A DNA stretch of 5,988 nt from VAZQ01 sp035300505. Lineage in GTDB: Bacteria; Pseudomonadota; Alphaproteobacteria; Rhizobiales; Xanthobacteraceae. Each line of letters opens with the position of its first letter. Position 1 is the stretch's first letter. This document shows positions 1-5,876 of the stretch, one piece after another. The notes below the pieces were generated by a model. That model ran no database searches, was not told the DNA's origin, and saw only the letters and a list, made by a program, of their open reading frames with translations. Location of the stretch: positions 1 to 5,988 of the forward strand of contig DATGVJ010000456.1 of assembly GCA_035300505.1 (NCBI GenBank), read 5' to 3'. A program made the position numbers and the translations under genes.

Positions 1-157
1 GAGGGAGCTTGAGCATTTCGCCATGGAGCTCGAAGTAGTCACCCAGGCGCGCACCGCAGTAGATCGGCCGATCCGCCGGACCGACGACCTCCACCCTCAG
101 GTCGTAGAGCTCGAAGCCGACATCGTCGGAAGCCGACGCGGACGATTCGTTGGTCAT
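1..157 (-). CDS. TIGR04076-like protein, N-terminal part (runs off the left edge)
   Basis: A minus-strand reading frame opens with ATG at 157-155 and stays open to the window edge, giving 52 codons. It begins MTNESSASASDDVGFELYDL and continues through RVEVVG, then PIYCGARLGDYFELHGEML. The 'ELYDLRVEVVG...CGARLGDYFEL.GEML' pattern resembles the start of the small TIGR04076 family, whose function is unknown. The family match is from memory of the pattern, not from a search. The purine-rich stretch upstream (GGAG, complement of 172-175) lies about 14 nt from the ATG, rather far for a ribosome binding site. The gene points away from the rest of the window, so the intergenic region to its right is a divergent one. 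The rightward reading frame over the same bases (23-334) has no recognisable features and is treated as a shadow. Confidence 0.72.
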   Translation of the reverse strand, partial: MTNESSASASDDVGFELYDLRVEVVGPADRPIYCGARLGDYFELHGEMLKLP

Positions 158-182
158 GGCGCGAAAGAGTACTCCGGACCCT

Positions 183-198
183 CGGTTTTTAAAAACCG
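183..198. repeat. Perfect 16-bp palindrome CGGTTTTTAAAAACCG
   Basis: Eight bases on each side are exactly complementary with no spacer; symmetry stops at 182/199. It sits 25 bp upstream of the minus-strand start at 157 and 17 bp from the tRNA-like fragment. Spacerless dyads of this kind suit a dimeric repressor operator or a DNA-bending site better than a transcription terminator. No regulator is identifiable from the window. Confidence 0.5.
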
Positions 199-215
199 GA
201 TACCGTTGCGAAATT

Positions 216-257
216 TGCCGGCTGAGAGATATGAACTCCCGACCAACGGTTTACAAA
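216..257 (-). pseudogene. 3' half of tRNA-Thr(UGU), displaced or decayed (possible att site)
   Basis: Read on the minus strand, this 42-nt stretch fits tRNA positions 32-73 with no length change. It has anticodon loop TTTGTAA (U33, anticodon UGU, A37), a 3' anticodon strand ACCGT, and a five-base variable loop TGGTC. The T arm is GGGAG-TTCATAT-CTCTC, which pairs fully with one G-U and keeps G53-C61. The 3' acceptor strand AGCCGGC is followed by discriminator A. Expected partners are missing: the bases where the 5' anticodon strand should be (258-262) do not pair, no intact D arm or 5' acceptor strand (GCCGGCT) is visible, CCA is replaced by AAT, and conserved A58 is T. It is therefore not a working tRNA. 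Resemblance breaks near the anticodon loop, a site where tRNA-targeting integrases commonly recombine, so an integration scar is a reasonable reading. A degenerate full tRNA gene is the alternative, since a GTTGGT stretch further upstream could be a D-loop relic. Confidence 0.75.
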
Positions 258-456
258 TCGAGTTAGGTCACAAACCAACACCGGAGAACACCAGACAACT
301 CAAACACTTAGCGGAGCCGCATCGCCGGACGTAGTGGCAGTAAGTGTGCCAATAGTGGCTGCTCGCGGACCAAAACGGGCCTTTGGCGAACGGCAGCTAT
401 CGAAGACTCACACACACCGCACTGTGGTAGCCTTTTTCGCAACACCTATAAAAATC
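258..456. other. Intergenic stretch without a recognisable gene
   Basis: This lies between the tRNA-like fragment and the ribosome binding site of the YjgN-family gene. Reading frames crossing it lack a ribosome binding site, family resemblance or sensible composition. A TATAAA at 447-452 looks like a -10 box but would start transcription inside the Shine-Dalgarno sequence, and no -35 is visible. The promoter of the downstream operon must lie here but cannot be placed with confidence. Confidence 0.5.
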
Positions 457-472
457 AAAGGGAGTTGGGTCC

Positions 473-1564
473 ATGGAAAAGATTTCGGGAAGTGAATCAC
501 CGTCGCAGGCTTCTTCGGCCCGTGCGGCGGAACAATTGCATTTCACCGGTCGCGGCGGCGAATATTTCGGCGTCTGGATCGTCAATTTATTGTTGACGAT
601 CGTCACCTTGGGCATCTATTCGCCGTGGGCCAAGGTGCGGCGACTGCAGTACTTTTATCGGCACACCGAGGTGGCCGGGTCGAGCTTCGATTTTCACGGC
701 AGTCCGATCAGGATCTTGATCGGACGCGTGATAGCGCTGGGCATGCTGATTGCCTACAACTTGTCGGTGCGCCTGCATTCGCCGTTAACGTTTGTCACTG
801 TAGCTGGCCTTGCAGTCGTCATGCCGTGGCTGCTACGCAATTCATTCCGGTTTCGGCTCTACAATACGAGTTGGCGTGGCACGCGTTTTCACTTTCGCGG
901 CACCGTAGCCGGCGCCTATCGTGTTTTCCTGCTGAACGGGTTTCTGACCCTGATCACGCTTTATGTCATGGCGCCCTTTATGCATCAGCGGCTGAAGGCC
1001 TATCAGCACGACAACAGTTGGTTCGGACGCACTCGGTGCTCCTTTCACGCTCGAGCCGGCCAGTTCTATTTGATCTATCTGCTGTTACTGGCAGCCATCG
1101 TGGTCTTCGCAATCGTGATCAGTGTTAGTGGAATCGGCGGTGCATTAACTGCGTTGTCTCAAGCACAGAAGCACGGCATGCACCCTAATCCGCACGCTGT
1201 ATTCAGGGCTCTGGTCATTCTCTATGGCGGACTGCTCTTGATGGGGGTTTCGATTGGGCCGGCATTTCATGCGCTCATTACCAACCTGATCTGGAACAAC
1301 ACACGTCTCGGCGAACATCGCATTGAGTGCAGCATGTCGCCATTTGTCCTGATTTGGATCACCTTGAGCAACCTTCTGCTCGTGATGCTGACCCTGGGAT
1401 TGTTCATTCCGTGGACCAAAGTGCGTCTCGCGAAGTTTCAGTTGGAGTCCGCGCGAGTATTGCCGGCGAGCGATCTACAGGAATTCGTGGAGACGGAACC
1501 CGAAACCATCGGTGCGGTCGGCGAGGAAGCGGCGACTGCGTTCGATTTCGACATCTCTTTGTAG
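473..1564 (+). CDS. YjgN/DUF898-family polytopic inner-membrane protein
   Basis: This 363-residue protein has about seven hydrophobic segments (roughly 30-50, 80-98, 103-121, 148-168, 197-220, 245-268, 290-312). It carries the hallmark DUF898 unit: F.G....YF..W..NLLLTIVTLGIYSPWAK (residues 24-54). The unit recurs as FRGT...VFLLNGFLTLITLYVMAPFM (141-170) and WITLSNLLLVMLTLGLFIPWTK (295-316), with NTSWRGTRFHF/DNSWFGRTRCSF/NNTRLGEHRIEC linkers, so the protein looks built from repeats of one ancestral module. The family's biochemical role is not established; a transport or membrane-homeostasis role would be a guess. The ATG at 473 is preceded by AAAGGGAG (457-464) at 8 nt, a good ribosome binding site. 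The acidic C-terminal tail (335-360) is probably cytoplasmic or disordered. The M48 protease gene follows 18 nt after the stop, in the same frame, and this arrangement is familiar in Proteobacteria. Confidence 0.88.
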   Translation: MEKISGSESPSQASSARAAEQLHFTGRGGEYFGVWIVNLLLTIVTLGIYSPWAKVRRLQYFYRHTEVAGSSFDFHGSPIRILIGRVIALGMLIAYNLSVRLHSPLTFVTVAGLAVVMPWLLRNSFRFRLYNTSWRGTRFHFRGTVAGAYRVFLLNGFLTLITLYVMAPFMHQRLKAYQHDNSWFGRTRCSFHARAGQFYLIYLLLLAAIVVFAIVISVSGIGGALTALSQAQKHGMHPNPHAVFRALVILYGGLLLMGVSIGPAFHALITNLIWNNTRLGEHRIECSMSPFVLIWITLSNLLLVMLTLGLFIPWTKVRLAKFQLESARVLPASDLQEFVETEPETIGAVGEEAATAFDFDISL

Positions 1565-1582
1565 GCCCGGGATGGGCTGAAT

Positions 1583-2593
1583 TTGCTTCGCGCGGACTAT
1601 TTCGACGGACGCTCAACGCGCATTCGCGTCGTCACTTTGTCAGTGGTCGGCGAAGATCTCGTCGTTACGGGCGAGGACATCGATTTCCGCGTCCCTTTTG
1701 CCACTGTAAGAGTGGATGAACGACTTGGACGGGCCCCGCGCCGGCTGCGCTTGAAGGACGGCACATTTTGCGAAGTACGTGACCTGGATGCGCTTGATAT
1801 CTTGTTGTCGTTGACGGCACATCGCGATGGGTGGGTCGATCGCATGCAGCGTCATCTGCAATGGGTCCTGTTTTCGATCGTTGTGTGTGTGGTGCTCGCA
1901 GTCGTAGCGTACAAATGGGGCCTGCCATGGGCGGCTGCGGAGGGCGCGCATCGCCTGCCGCCGGCAATAGGCAAAGCGTTATCCGTGCAGACGCTGAAAA
2001 TATTGGACGGCGGAATTCTCCTGCCGAGCAAGATCGCCGAGGAACGCCAGCAGGCGCTGAGTGCCGAATTCCATGGATTGCGTCTGCCGGAGGGCGGCAC
2101 TTCGGATTCAACGTTGTTGTTTCGGGGTTCGCCCCAACTGGGAGCCAATGCTTTCACTCTGCCCGACGGAACGATTATTGTGCTTGACGATCTGATCACG
2201 TCAATCGGTGACGATCAGCAGACTCTGGCGGTACTGGCCCACGAGTTGGGTCATGCGCACGGACGTCACGCCTTGCAGCTGCTTCTGCAGAGCTCCGCCG
2301 TAGGAGCGTTCTGGACACTTTACATCGGCGATATCAGCCATCTGCTTGCGGTTGCACCGGCAGCCGTGGTGCAAGCAAGGTATTCGCAAGCCCTTGAACG
2401 ACAGGCTGATGACTATGGGGCGGCGCTACTGCTGCACAACGGGATGTCGCCGGCATTACTCGCTGGTGCCCTCAAGAAATTGGCTGAACCCCATTCCGGG
2501 TCCTCGATGGAAGGGTATCTGTTGAGCCATCCTTCGACGGATGAGCGCATGCGCCACTTACGGCTGCTTGCTGCATCTTTCAAGGCCAAGTAG
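1583..2593 (+). CDS. M48-family zinc metalloprotease, membrane-anchored
   Basis: This 336-residue protein is a gluzincin protease of the M48 family (relatives include BepA, YcaL and LoiP). The zinc-site motif HELGH lies at residues 220-224 within LAHELGHAHGRHALQ. The third zinc ligand is expected to be E272 in LERQADDYGA, matching the family's ExxxD helix. SHPSTDERMRHL (315-326) is the usual M48 C-terminal signature. The N-terminal 90 residues (YFDGRSTRIRVVTLSVVGED...) form a small beta-rich domain that I recall from a subset of M48 proteins. A transmembrane segment at about 93-110 follows Arg/His-rich DRMQRH, so by the positive-inside rule the protease domain faces the periplasm, fitting envelope protein quality control. 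The start is TTG at 1583; no in-frame ATG gives an N-terminus keeping the YFDG element, and the ATG at 1572 is in another frame and stops at once. CTG at 1577 is a weaker option. Upstream GGGATGGG is a poor ribosome binding site, so translation may be coupled to the YjgN-family gene. Confidence 0.92.
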   Translation: MLRADYFDGRSTRIRVVTLSVVGEDLVVTGEDIDFRVPFATVRVDERLGRAPRRLRLKDGTFCEVRDLDALDILLSLTAHRDGWVDRMQRHLQWVLFSIVVCVVLAVVAYKWGLPWAAAEGAHRLPPAIGKALSVQTLKILDGGILLPSKIAEERQQALSAEFHGLRLPEGGTSDSTLLFRGSPQLGANAFTLPDGTIIVLDDLITSIGDDQQTLAVLAHELGHAHGRHALQLLLQSSAVGAFWTLYIGDISHLLAVAPAAVVQARYSQALERQADDYGAALLLHNGMSPALLAGALKKLAEPHSGSSMEGYLLSHPSTDERMRHLRLLAASFKAK

Positions 2594-2619
2594 TGTCTCT
2601 GCCCGCGATCGCCGTGGCA

Positions 2620-2633
2620 GCTCTGGCCAGAGC
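2620..2633. repeat. Perfect 14-bp palindrome GCTCTGGCCAGAGC
   Basis: Seven bases per side are complementary with no spacer, 26 bp after the M48 stop codon and upstream of the promoter for the next gene. There is no T-run behind it, so it does not look like an intrinsic terminator. It could be a regulator site for the lipoprotein-quinoprotein unit, or chance in GC-rich DNA. Confidence 0.35.
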
Positions 2634-2660
2634 GAAGCCTATGCCGCCGCGCGTTGCTCG

Positions 2661-2690
2661 CTGACGCCGAGGTTGTTGTCTTCGTACAAT
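2661..2690 (+). promoter_or_regulatory. Putative sigma-70-type promoter for the lipoprotein gene
   Basis: A -35-like CTGACG (2661-2666, four matches to TTGACA) is separated by 18 bp from a -10-like TACAAT (2685-2690, five matches to TATAAT). Transcription would start near 2697, just ahead of the strong GGAGGGAGG ribosome binding site (2703-2711) and the ATG at 2716. The placement suggests that the lipoprotein and quinoprotein genes form a unit separate from the YjgN-M48 pair. Confidence 0.5.
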
Positions 2691-2715
2691 CCCCGCTCGC
2701 ACGGAGGGAGGCGAC

Positions 2716-3411
2716 ATGCAGCACTACTACCATCTGACGGCGCTCGTCGTACTGACGGGAGCGCTGATCGGTTGCGACCTGAACGGCCACGTGAACGGCG
2801 ACGTGACCGCGACGCAGGCCGGCGCGGGCACAGTCAATGGCTCAATCCACGTGCCCGCAGGCACTCACAGCGGCGACGTAGGGACGGTGAACGGGTCCAT
2901 ACATATTGATGACAACGCGACCGTCGGTGCCGCCGGCACTGTGAACGGCGCGGTCGATATGGGTGCGCATGCGACCGCCGACTCGCTGTCGACGATCAAC
3001 GGCGAGGTCACGCTAGGCGCTGGAGCACACGTTGCCCGGGCTGTCACGACTGTGAACGGCGCGATGCATCTGCAGGACGACGCGGACGTTGGAGGACGGG
3101 TCGAGAACGTTAACGGCCATATCGTCCTGGCAGCCGCTCACGTAGCAGGTGGGCTGCGGACCGTCGGGGGAGACATTGATGTCACCGGCAGCTCGCGTGT
3201 CGAAGGTGGCATTGTTGTGGAGAAGTCCTCCGGCTGGTTCAACTGGGATACCCGCAGGCCCCGTATCGTGATCGGACCGGCTGCCGCCATTCAGGGACCC
3301 CTGCGCTTCGAGCGCGAGGTGCGGCTGTACGTAAGTGACAAGGCGACCATTGGCCCGGTGACGGGAGCAACGGTGATCCGCTTTTCGGGCGACAGACCGT
3401 CAGACTATTGA
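2716..3411 (+). CDS. Bactofilin-like lipoprotein of seven TVNG repeats
   Basis: This is a 231-residue predicted lipoprotein. A short hydrophobic signal ends in the lipobox LIGC, so C20 should be lipidated. D21 at the +2 position would favour inner-membrane retention under the Enterobacterial Lol rule, if that applies here. Residues 39-166 are seven tandem repeats of 18-19 residues, each opening with TVNG or a close variant (T39, T57, T75, T93, T112, N131, T149), with alternating hydrophobic residues typical of a beta-helix or bactofilin-like solenoid. The C-terminal part (RPRIVIGPAAAIQGPLRFER, then VRLYVSDKATIGPVTGATVI) continues the solenoid and resembles conserved hypothetical proteins I recall from Xanthomonadales. 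Bactofilins themselves are cytoplasmic polymers; membership of that family is inferred from the repeat only. The start is secure: GGAGGGAGG lies directly upstream of the ATG. The quinoprotein gene starts 10 nt after the stop. Function is unknown; a structural or scaffolding envelope role is a guess. Confidence 0.85.
   Translation: MQHYYHLTALVVLTGALIGCDLNGHVNGDVTATQAGAGTVNGSIHVPAGTHSGDVGTVNGSIHIDDNATVGAAGTVNGAVDMGAHATADSLSTINGEVTLGAGAHVARAVTTVNGAMHLQDDADVGGRVENVNGHIVLAAAHVAGGLRTVGGDIDVTGSSRVEGGIVVEKSSGWFNWDTRRPRIVIGPAAAIQGPLRFEREVRLYVSDKATIGPVTGATVIRFSGDRPSDY
2830..3213 (+). repeat. Seven in-frame 54-57-bp repeats coding TVNG units
   Basis: The repeats start near 2830, 2884, 2938, 2992, 3049, 3106 and 3160. 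The first four are spaced exactly 54 bp apart; the spacings from the fourth to the fifth and from the fifth to the sixth are 57 bp, and the last spacing is 54 bp. The recurring core is ACnGTnAACGGn, with synonymous differences and varied spacers, so the array is old at DNA level and conserved for the protein fold. It is not a fresh tandem duplication. Confidence 0.8.
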
Positions 3412-3421
3412 GTCATGCGTA

Positions 3422-5614
3422 ATGACGAACAAAGGACGGTCCCTGCACGCGAGACTGCGCAGAGGTACGCTGGCCAGAAGGATCAAGTGCTGCAATCCGA
3501 TCGCCGCGCCGTGTCAAGCCAGGTCAGTACGCGCAACCGTTGTTCTCACGGCGTGTGTAGTACTTCTGCTGTCGAGAGCAACGGGCCATGATTGGGTCTC
3601 AATTCATGGTGATGTTGCGAACAACCGGTACGTACCCCTCGGTCAGATAAGTCTCAAAACCATCGCGAAACTGGGCGCCGTGTGGGTATCAGAACCGTTT
3701 GCGGACGGTGCCACATCGCGTATGACACCGATCGTGCATGACAGCCTGATGTTCTTCGCTGCAGGCGCACGTGTTTACGCACTCGACGCGCGCAGCGGGA
3801 GCGTTCGCTGGGTGCATAAAACGGAATCCCAGAGACTTGCGAACCAGCAGGGCTTCAGCGATCCCGTCTCTGCGCAGACATCGGGGCTTGCGATTTCTCG
3901 TTCCTGGGGACTCGGTTTTGGTGTAGGGCTCGTCTTTGCCGGACTTGTGAATGGTCATGTCATTGCATTGCACGAGAAGACCGGGCAGGTAGCCTGGGAC
4001 GAATCGGTCAGCGAGGACCCTCTGCCGATTGCAAGAGGGGTCACGTGTCCGCCGCTCTACGTTGATGGGGTGCTGTACTTCGGCCTGGGTATCGAGCATT
4101 CCCGGGGTCAAGTGGTAGCTGTGGATGCGAGATCCGGGCGGGTATTGTGGCGAACACCGACGGTTCCGGGACCGGGTGAGCCGGGGCATGAGACTTGGCC
4201 GCCGCGCAGCGAAATCTGGCGCTCCGGCGGGGGGAACCCCTGGGCGGCGGGGGCCGCCGATCCCGCCCTCGGGCTGGTCTATTTTGTAACCGGCAATCCT
4301 GGGCCTGCGACAGGGGGCAAGGTACGCCCCGGTGACAATCTCTATAGCGTGTCCCTCATCGCCTTACAGATGATTACCGGGCAGCTTCGCTGGTACCGTC
4401 AGCTCGTGCACCACGACATATGGGAATCAGATCTGTCCGTGTCTCCAGTGCTGTTTGATGCAAAGACCGGCGGCAGGGCGCGAAAAGCCGTGGCGGTGAT
4501 GCGCGGAGACGGCTATCTGTTCGTGTACGATCGTTCGACGGGCGAACCACTGACCCCGATCGAAGAGCGCTCGGTTCCTCAAAATCCGGTTCTTTTCACT
4601 GCACCGACGCAGCCATTTCCACGCGGTGCCGAATCAATCCTACCTCCGTGCGATAGCTGGAAGAACAAAGTTCCGGCAGGTTTTCTTCTTGGCTGCGTCT
4701 ACGACCCACCGTCTCACGATGTGCCCAATCGGCTGGCGCAATTTGCAAGTGTTCGTATCGCGCCGATGTCGTTCAGCCCCAAGACCGGTTACCTCTATGC
4801 TCAAGGGACCGACTCCCTGATGCAGCTGGGAACCGCCGATGACCCGTATGTCTTCGATATCACCGGCGGCGGCTATCGTGTCCCGAACTTTCCACCGCCG
4901 ACGGTCGTGGTAGCGGCCCTCGATAGCCGCACGGGCAAGGTGGTGTGGAAAAAGGAACTCCCCTCGTACGATGATTCCGGCTTGAAGAGTAACGGCGGCG
5001 CACTCAGTACTGGGGGCGGTCTAGTCTTTCACCAGGGAGGCGATGGCACGCTGCAAGCATACAGCGCCACGACTGGCGAAACACTGTGGCGATTTCAAAC
5101 TGATTTTGCGGTTGGCGATGCATCGCCCATGAGCTATGCCGTTGACGGTAAGCAATACGTCGCCTTCATTGCCGGATCTAAAGTCTGGGCATTTACGTTA
5201 GGCGGTAGACTGCCGCAAGCAGCACCCATTCCGCCTCCGCCGCGAGAAGACGTCAAAGGCCCGATCGAGGACACGAACCAAATCGAGACCCTTACTCTTG
5301 AGCAAATTCCCGCGAGCGGCCGCCGTTACCGTCTCAATGAGTACGCTTTCAATCCCTACAGAGCCCGGGTTCGCACAGGTTCCTCGGTGACGTTCATCAA
5401 TAATGGATATCTACCGCACACGATTGTTGGGCAAGATGGCTCTTGGACCACGGGGACATTGGTCCCGACACAGGTCAAGACGGTAACTTTCGAGAGGGCC
5501 GGGAGTTACCTGTATTCCTCGAAGGAGTTTCCCTGGTCCTACGGCCAAATCATCGTGGTCCCAGCAGCAAATGGTTCCAGAGCTGGCGCCGACGGCACAC
5601 GGGTCGCTCAGTGA
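3422..5614 (+). CDS. PQQ-type quinoprotein dehydrogenase with degenerate C-terminal cupredoxin domain
   Basis: This is a 730-residue secreted beta-propeller of the PQQ-dependent alcohol/glucose dehydrogenase superfamily, which oxidises alcohols or sugars in the periplasm. A basic N-terminus leads to a signal segment (37-50; possible cleavage after ATG, 53-55). The propeller (about 57-595) opens with DWVSIHGDVANNRY and carries W-docking repeats ending in W130, W192, W243, W324, W509 and W556. Likely metal ligands are E225 (GIEHSRG) and N292 (VTGN). In HDIWESD (331-337) the catalytic Asp position is E335, with D337 two residues on. The vicinal Cys pair of methanol dehydrogenase is absent, as is any CxxCH heme motif. 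Residues 628-713 form a plastocyanin-like domain keeping one ligand (H666, LPHT). Where relatives have Cys-x-x-His-P-W-Met it reads S700, F703 and S706, so type-1 copper is unlikely. The start is uncertain: no Shine-Dalgarno precedes ATG 3422, while AAAGGA (3430-3435) would suit an initiation near 3443 (CTG). Substrate and activity cannot be assigned. Confidence 0.87.
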   Translation: MTNKGRSLHARLRRGTLARRIKCCNPIAAPCQARSVRATVVLTACVVLLLSRATGHDWVSIHGDVANNRYVPLGQISLKTIAKLGAVWVSEPFADGATSRMTPIVHDSLMFFAAGARVYALDARSGSVRWVHKTESQRLANQQGFSDPVSAQTSGLAISRSWGLGFGVGLVFAGLVNGHVIALHEKTGQVAWDESVSEDPLPIARGVTCPPLYVDGVLYFGLGIEHSRGQVVAVDARSGRVLWRTPTVPGPGEPGHETWPPRSEIWRSGGGNPWAAGAADPALGLVYFVTGNPGPATGGKVRPGDNLYSVSLIALQMITGQLRWYRQLVHHDIWESDLSVSPVLFDAKTGGRARKAVAVMRGDGYLFVYDRSTGEPLTPIEERSVPQNPVLFTAPTQPFPRGAESILPPCDSWKNKVPAGFLLGCVYDPPSHDVPNRLAQFASVRIAPMSFSPKTGYLYAQGTDSLMQLGTADDPYVFDITGGGYRVPNFPPPTVVVAALDSRTGKVVWKKELPSYDDSGLKSNGGALSTGGGLVFHQGGDGTLQAYSATTGETLWRFQTDFAVGDASPMSYAVDGKQYVAFIAGSKVWAFTLGGRLPQAAPIPPPPREDVKGPIEDTNQIETLTLEQIPASGRRYRLNEYAFNPYRARVRTGSSVTFINNGYLPHTIVGQDGSWTTGTLVPTQVKTVTFERAGSYLYSSKEFPWSYGQIIVVPAANGSRAGADGTRVAQ

Positions 5615-5690
5615 TGCGACCTACGCGGCCATCGTTGCGTACATCCGTTCAGCCAATGTTGCATCGGCGTCGGTTCTATTGCCCAAGTAA
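5571..5690 (+). pseudogene. Relic of a cytochrome c domain C-terminus, out of frame with the quinoprotein
   Basis: In a frame shifted from the quinoprotein's, 39 codons run to TAA at 5688-5690. They read MVPELAPTAHGSLSDATYAA, then IVAYIRSANVASASVLLPK. The stretch M..P......GSLSD..YAAIVAYI..AN......LP is the usual ending of the cytochrome c domain of quinohemoprotein dehydrogenases, with the Met axial ligand followed by the last helix. The heme-attaching CxxCH part, normally about 60 residues upstream, is absent: only about ten bases separate the cupredoxin end from this relic. There is no ribosome binding site before the ATG at 5571. The simplest reading is that the ancestral enzyme was propeller-cupredoxin-cytochrome c, and that a deletion with frameshift removed the heme part and left this tail as untranslated DNA. 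Confidence 0.6.
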
Positions 5691-5835
5691 GTGTTCAAAG
5701 AGCTGAGCTGCGCACCGCTTACGCGCGCGTCGTAACGCCCGCGAGCGCCACGACGGCACTTGCGCCCGTGGAACCGAACGACTAACCGTTCCCGCGAAGA
5801 CGCAGACGCAGGCCGACAGTCGAGGGCCTGCCGAC
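5691..5835. other. Intergenic stretch with no recognisable gene
   Basis: No plus- or minus-strand frame here resembles a known protein; the long minus-strand frames across it run through the riboswitch and are shadows. A hairpin overlaps its right end (5825-5831 pairing with 5838-5844, one G-U, six-base loop) but has no T-run, so a terminator for the quinoprotein gene is not evident. Confidence 0.5.
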
Positions 5836-5864
5836 TTGCAGGTCTGAATACGGCCGCGTAGAGT
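5836..5864 (+). promoter_or_regulatory. Weak putative promoter ahead of the riboswitch
   Basis: TTGCAG (5836-5841) and TAGAGT (5859-5864) are 17 bp apart and match the sigma-70 boxes at three or four, and three, positions. Transcription would begin near 5871, a few bases before the first riboswitch helix. The position is the main support; the boxes alone are weak. Confidence 0.3.
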
Positions 5865-5876
5865 CTCATTTGTCTC

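Noticed and set aside
23..334. Plus-strand 103-codon frame at the left edge
   Set aside because: It is antisense to the TIGR04076-like gene and then crosses the tRNA-like fragment; no ribosome binding site and no family resemblance.
447..452. TATAAA as the -10 box for the YjgN-family gene
   Set aside because: The start point would fall in the Shine-Dalgarno sequence and no -35 box is present at the right distance.
625..1128. 167-codon plus-strand frame inside the YjgN-family gene
   Set aside because: It is a shifted-frame shadow of a well-supported membrane protein, with no independent start signal.
2620..2633. GCTCTGGCCAGAGC as a terminator of the M48 operon
   Set aside because: No loop and no downstream T-run; kept only as a palindrome.
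2830..3213. Regularly spaced repeats as a CRISPR array
   Set aside because: The period is in frame, repeats diverge at synonymous sites, and the reading frame is a coherent solenoid protein.
5825..5844. Hairpin after the quinoprotein as an intrinsic terminator
   Set aside because: A seven-pair stem exists, but it is followed by TGAATACGG with no T-run, and it overlaps the possible -35 box of the riboswitch promoter.
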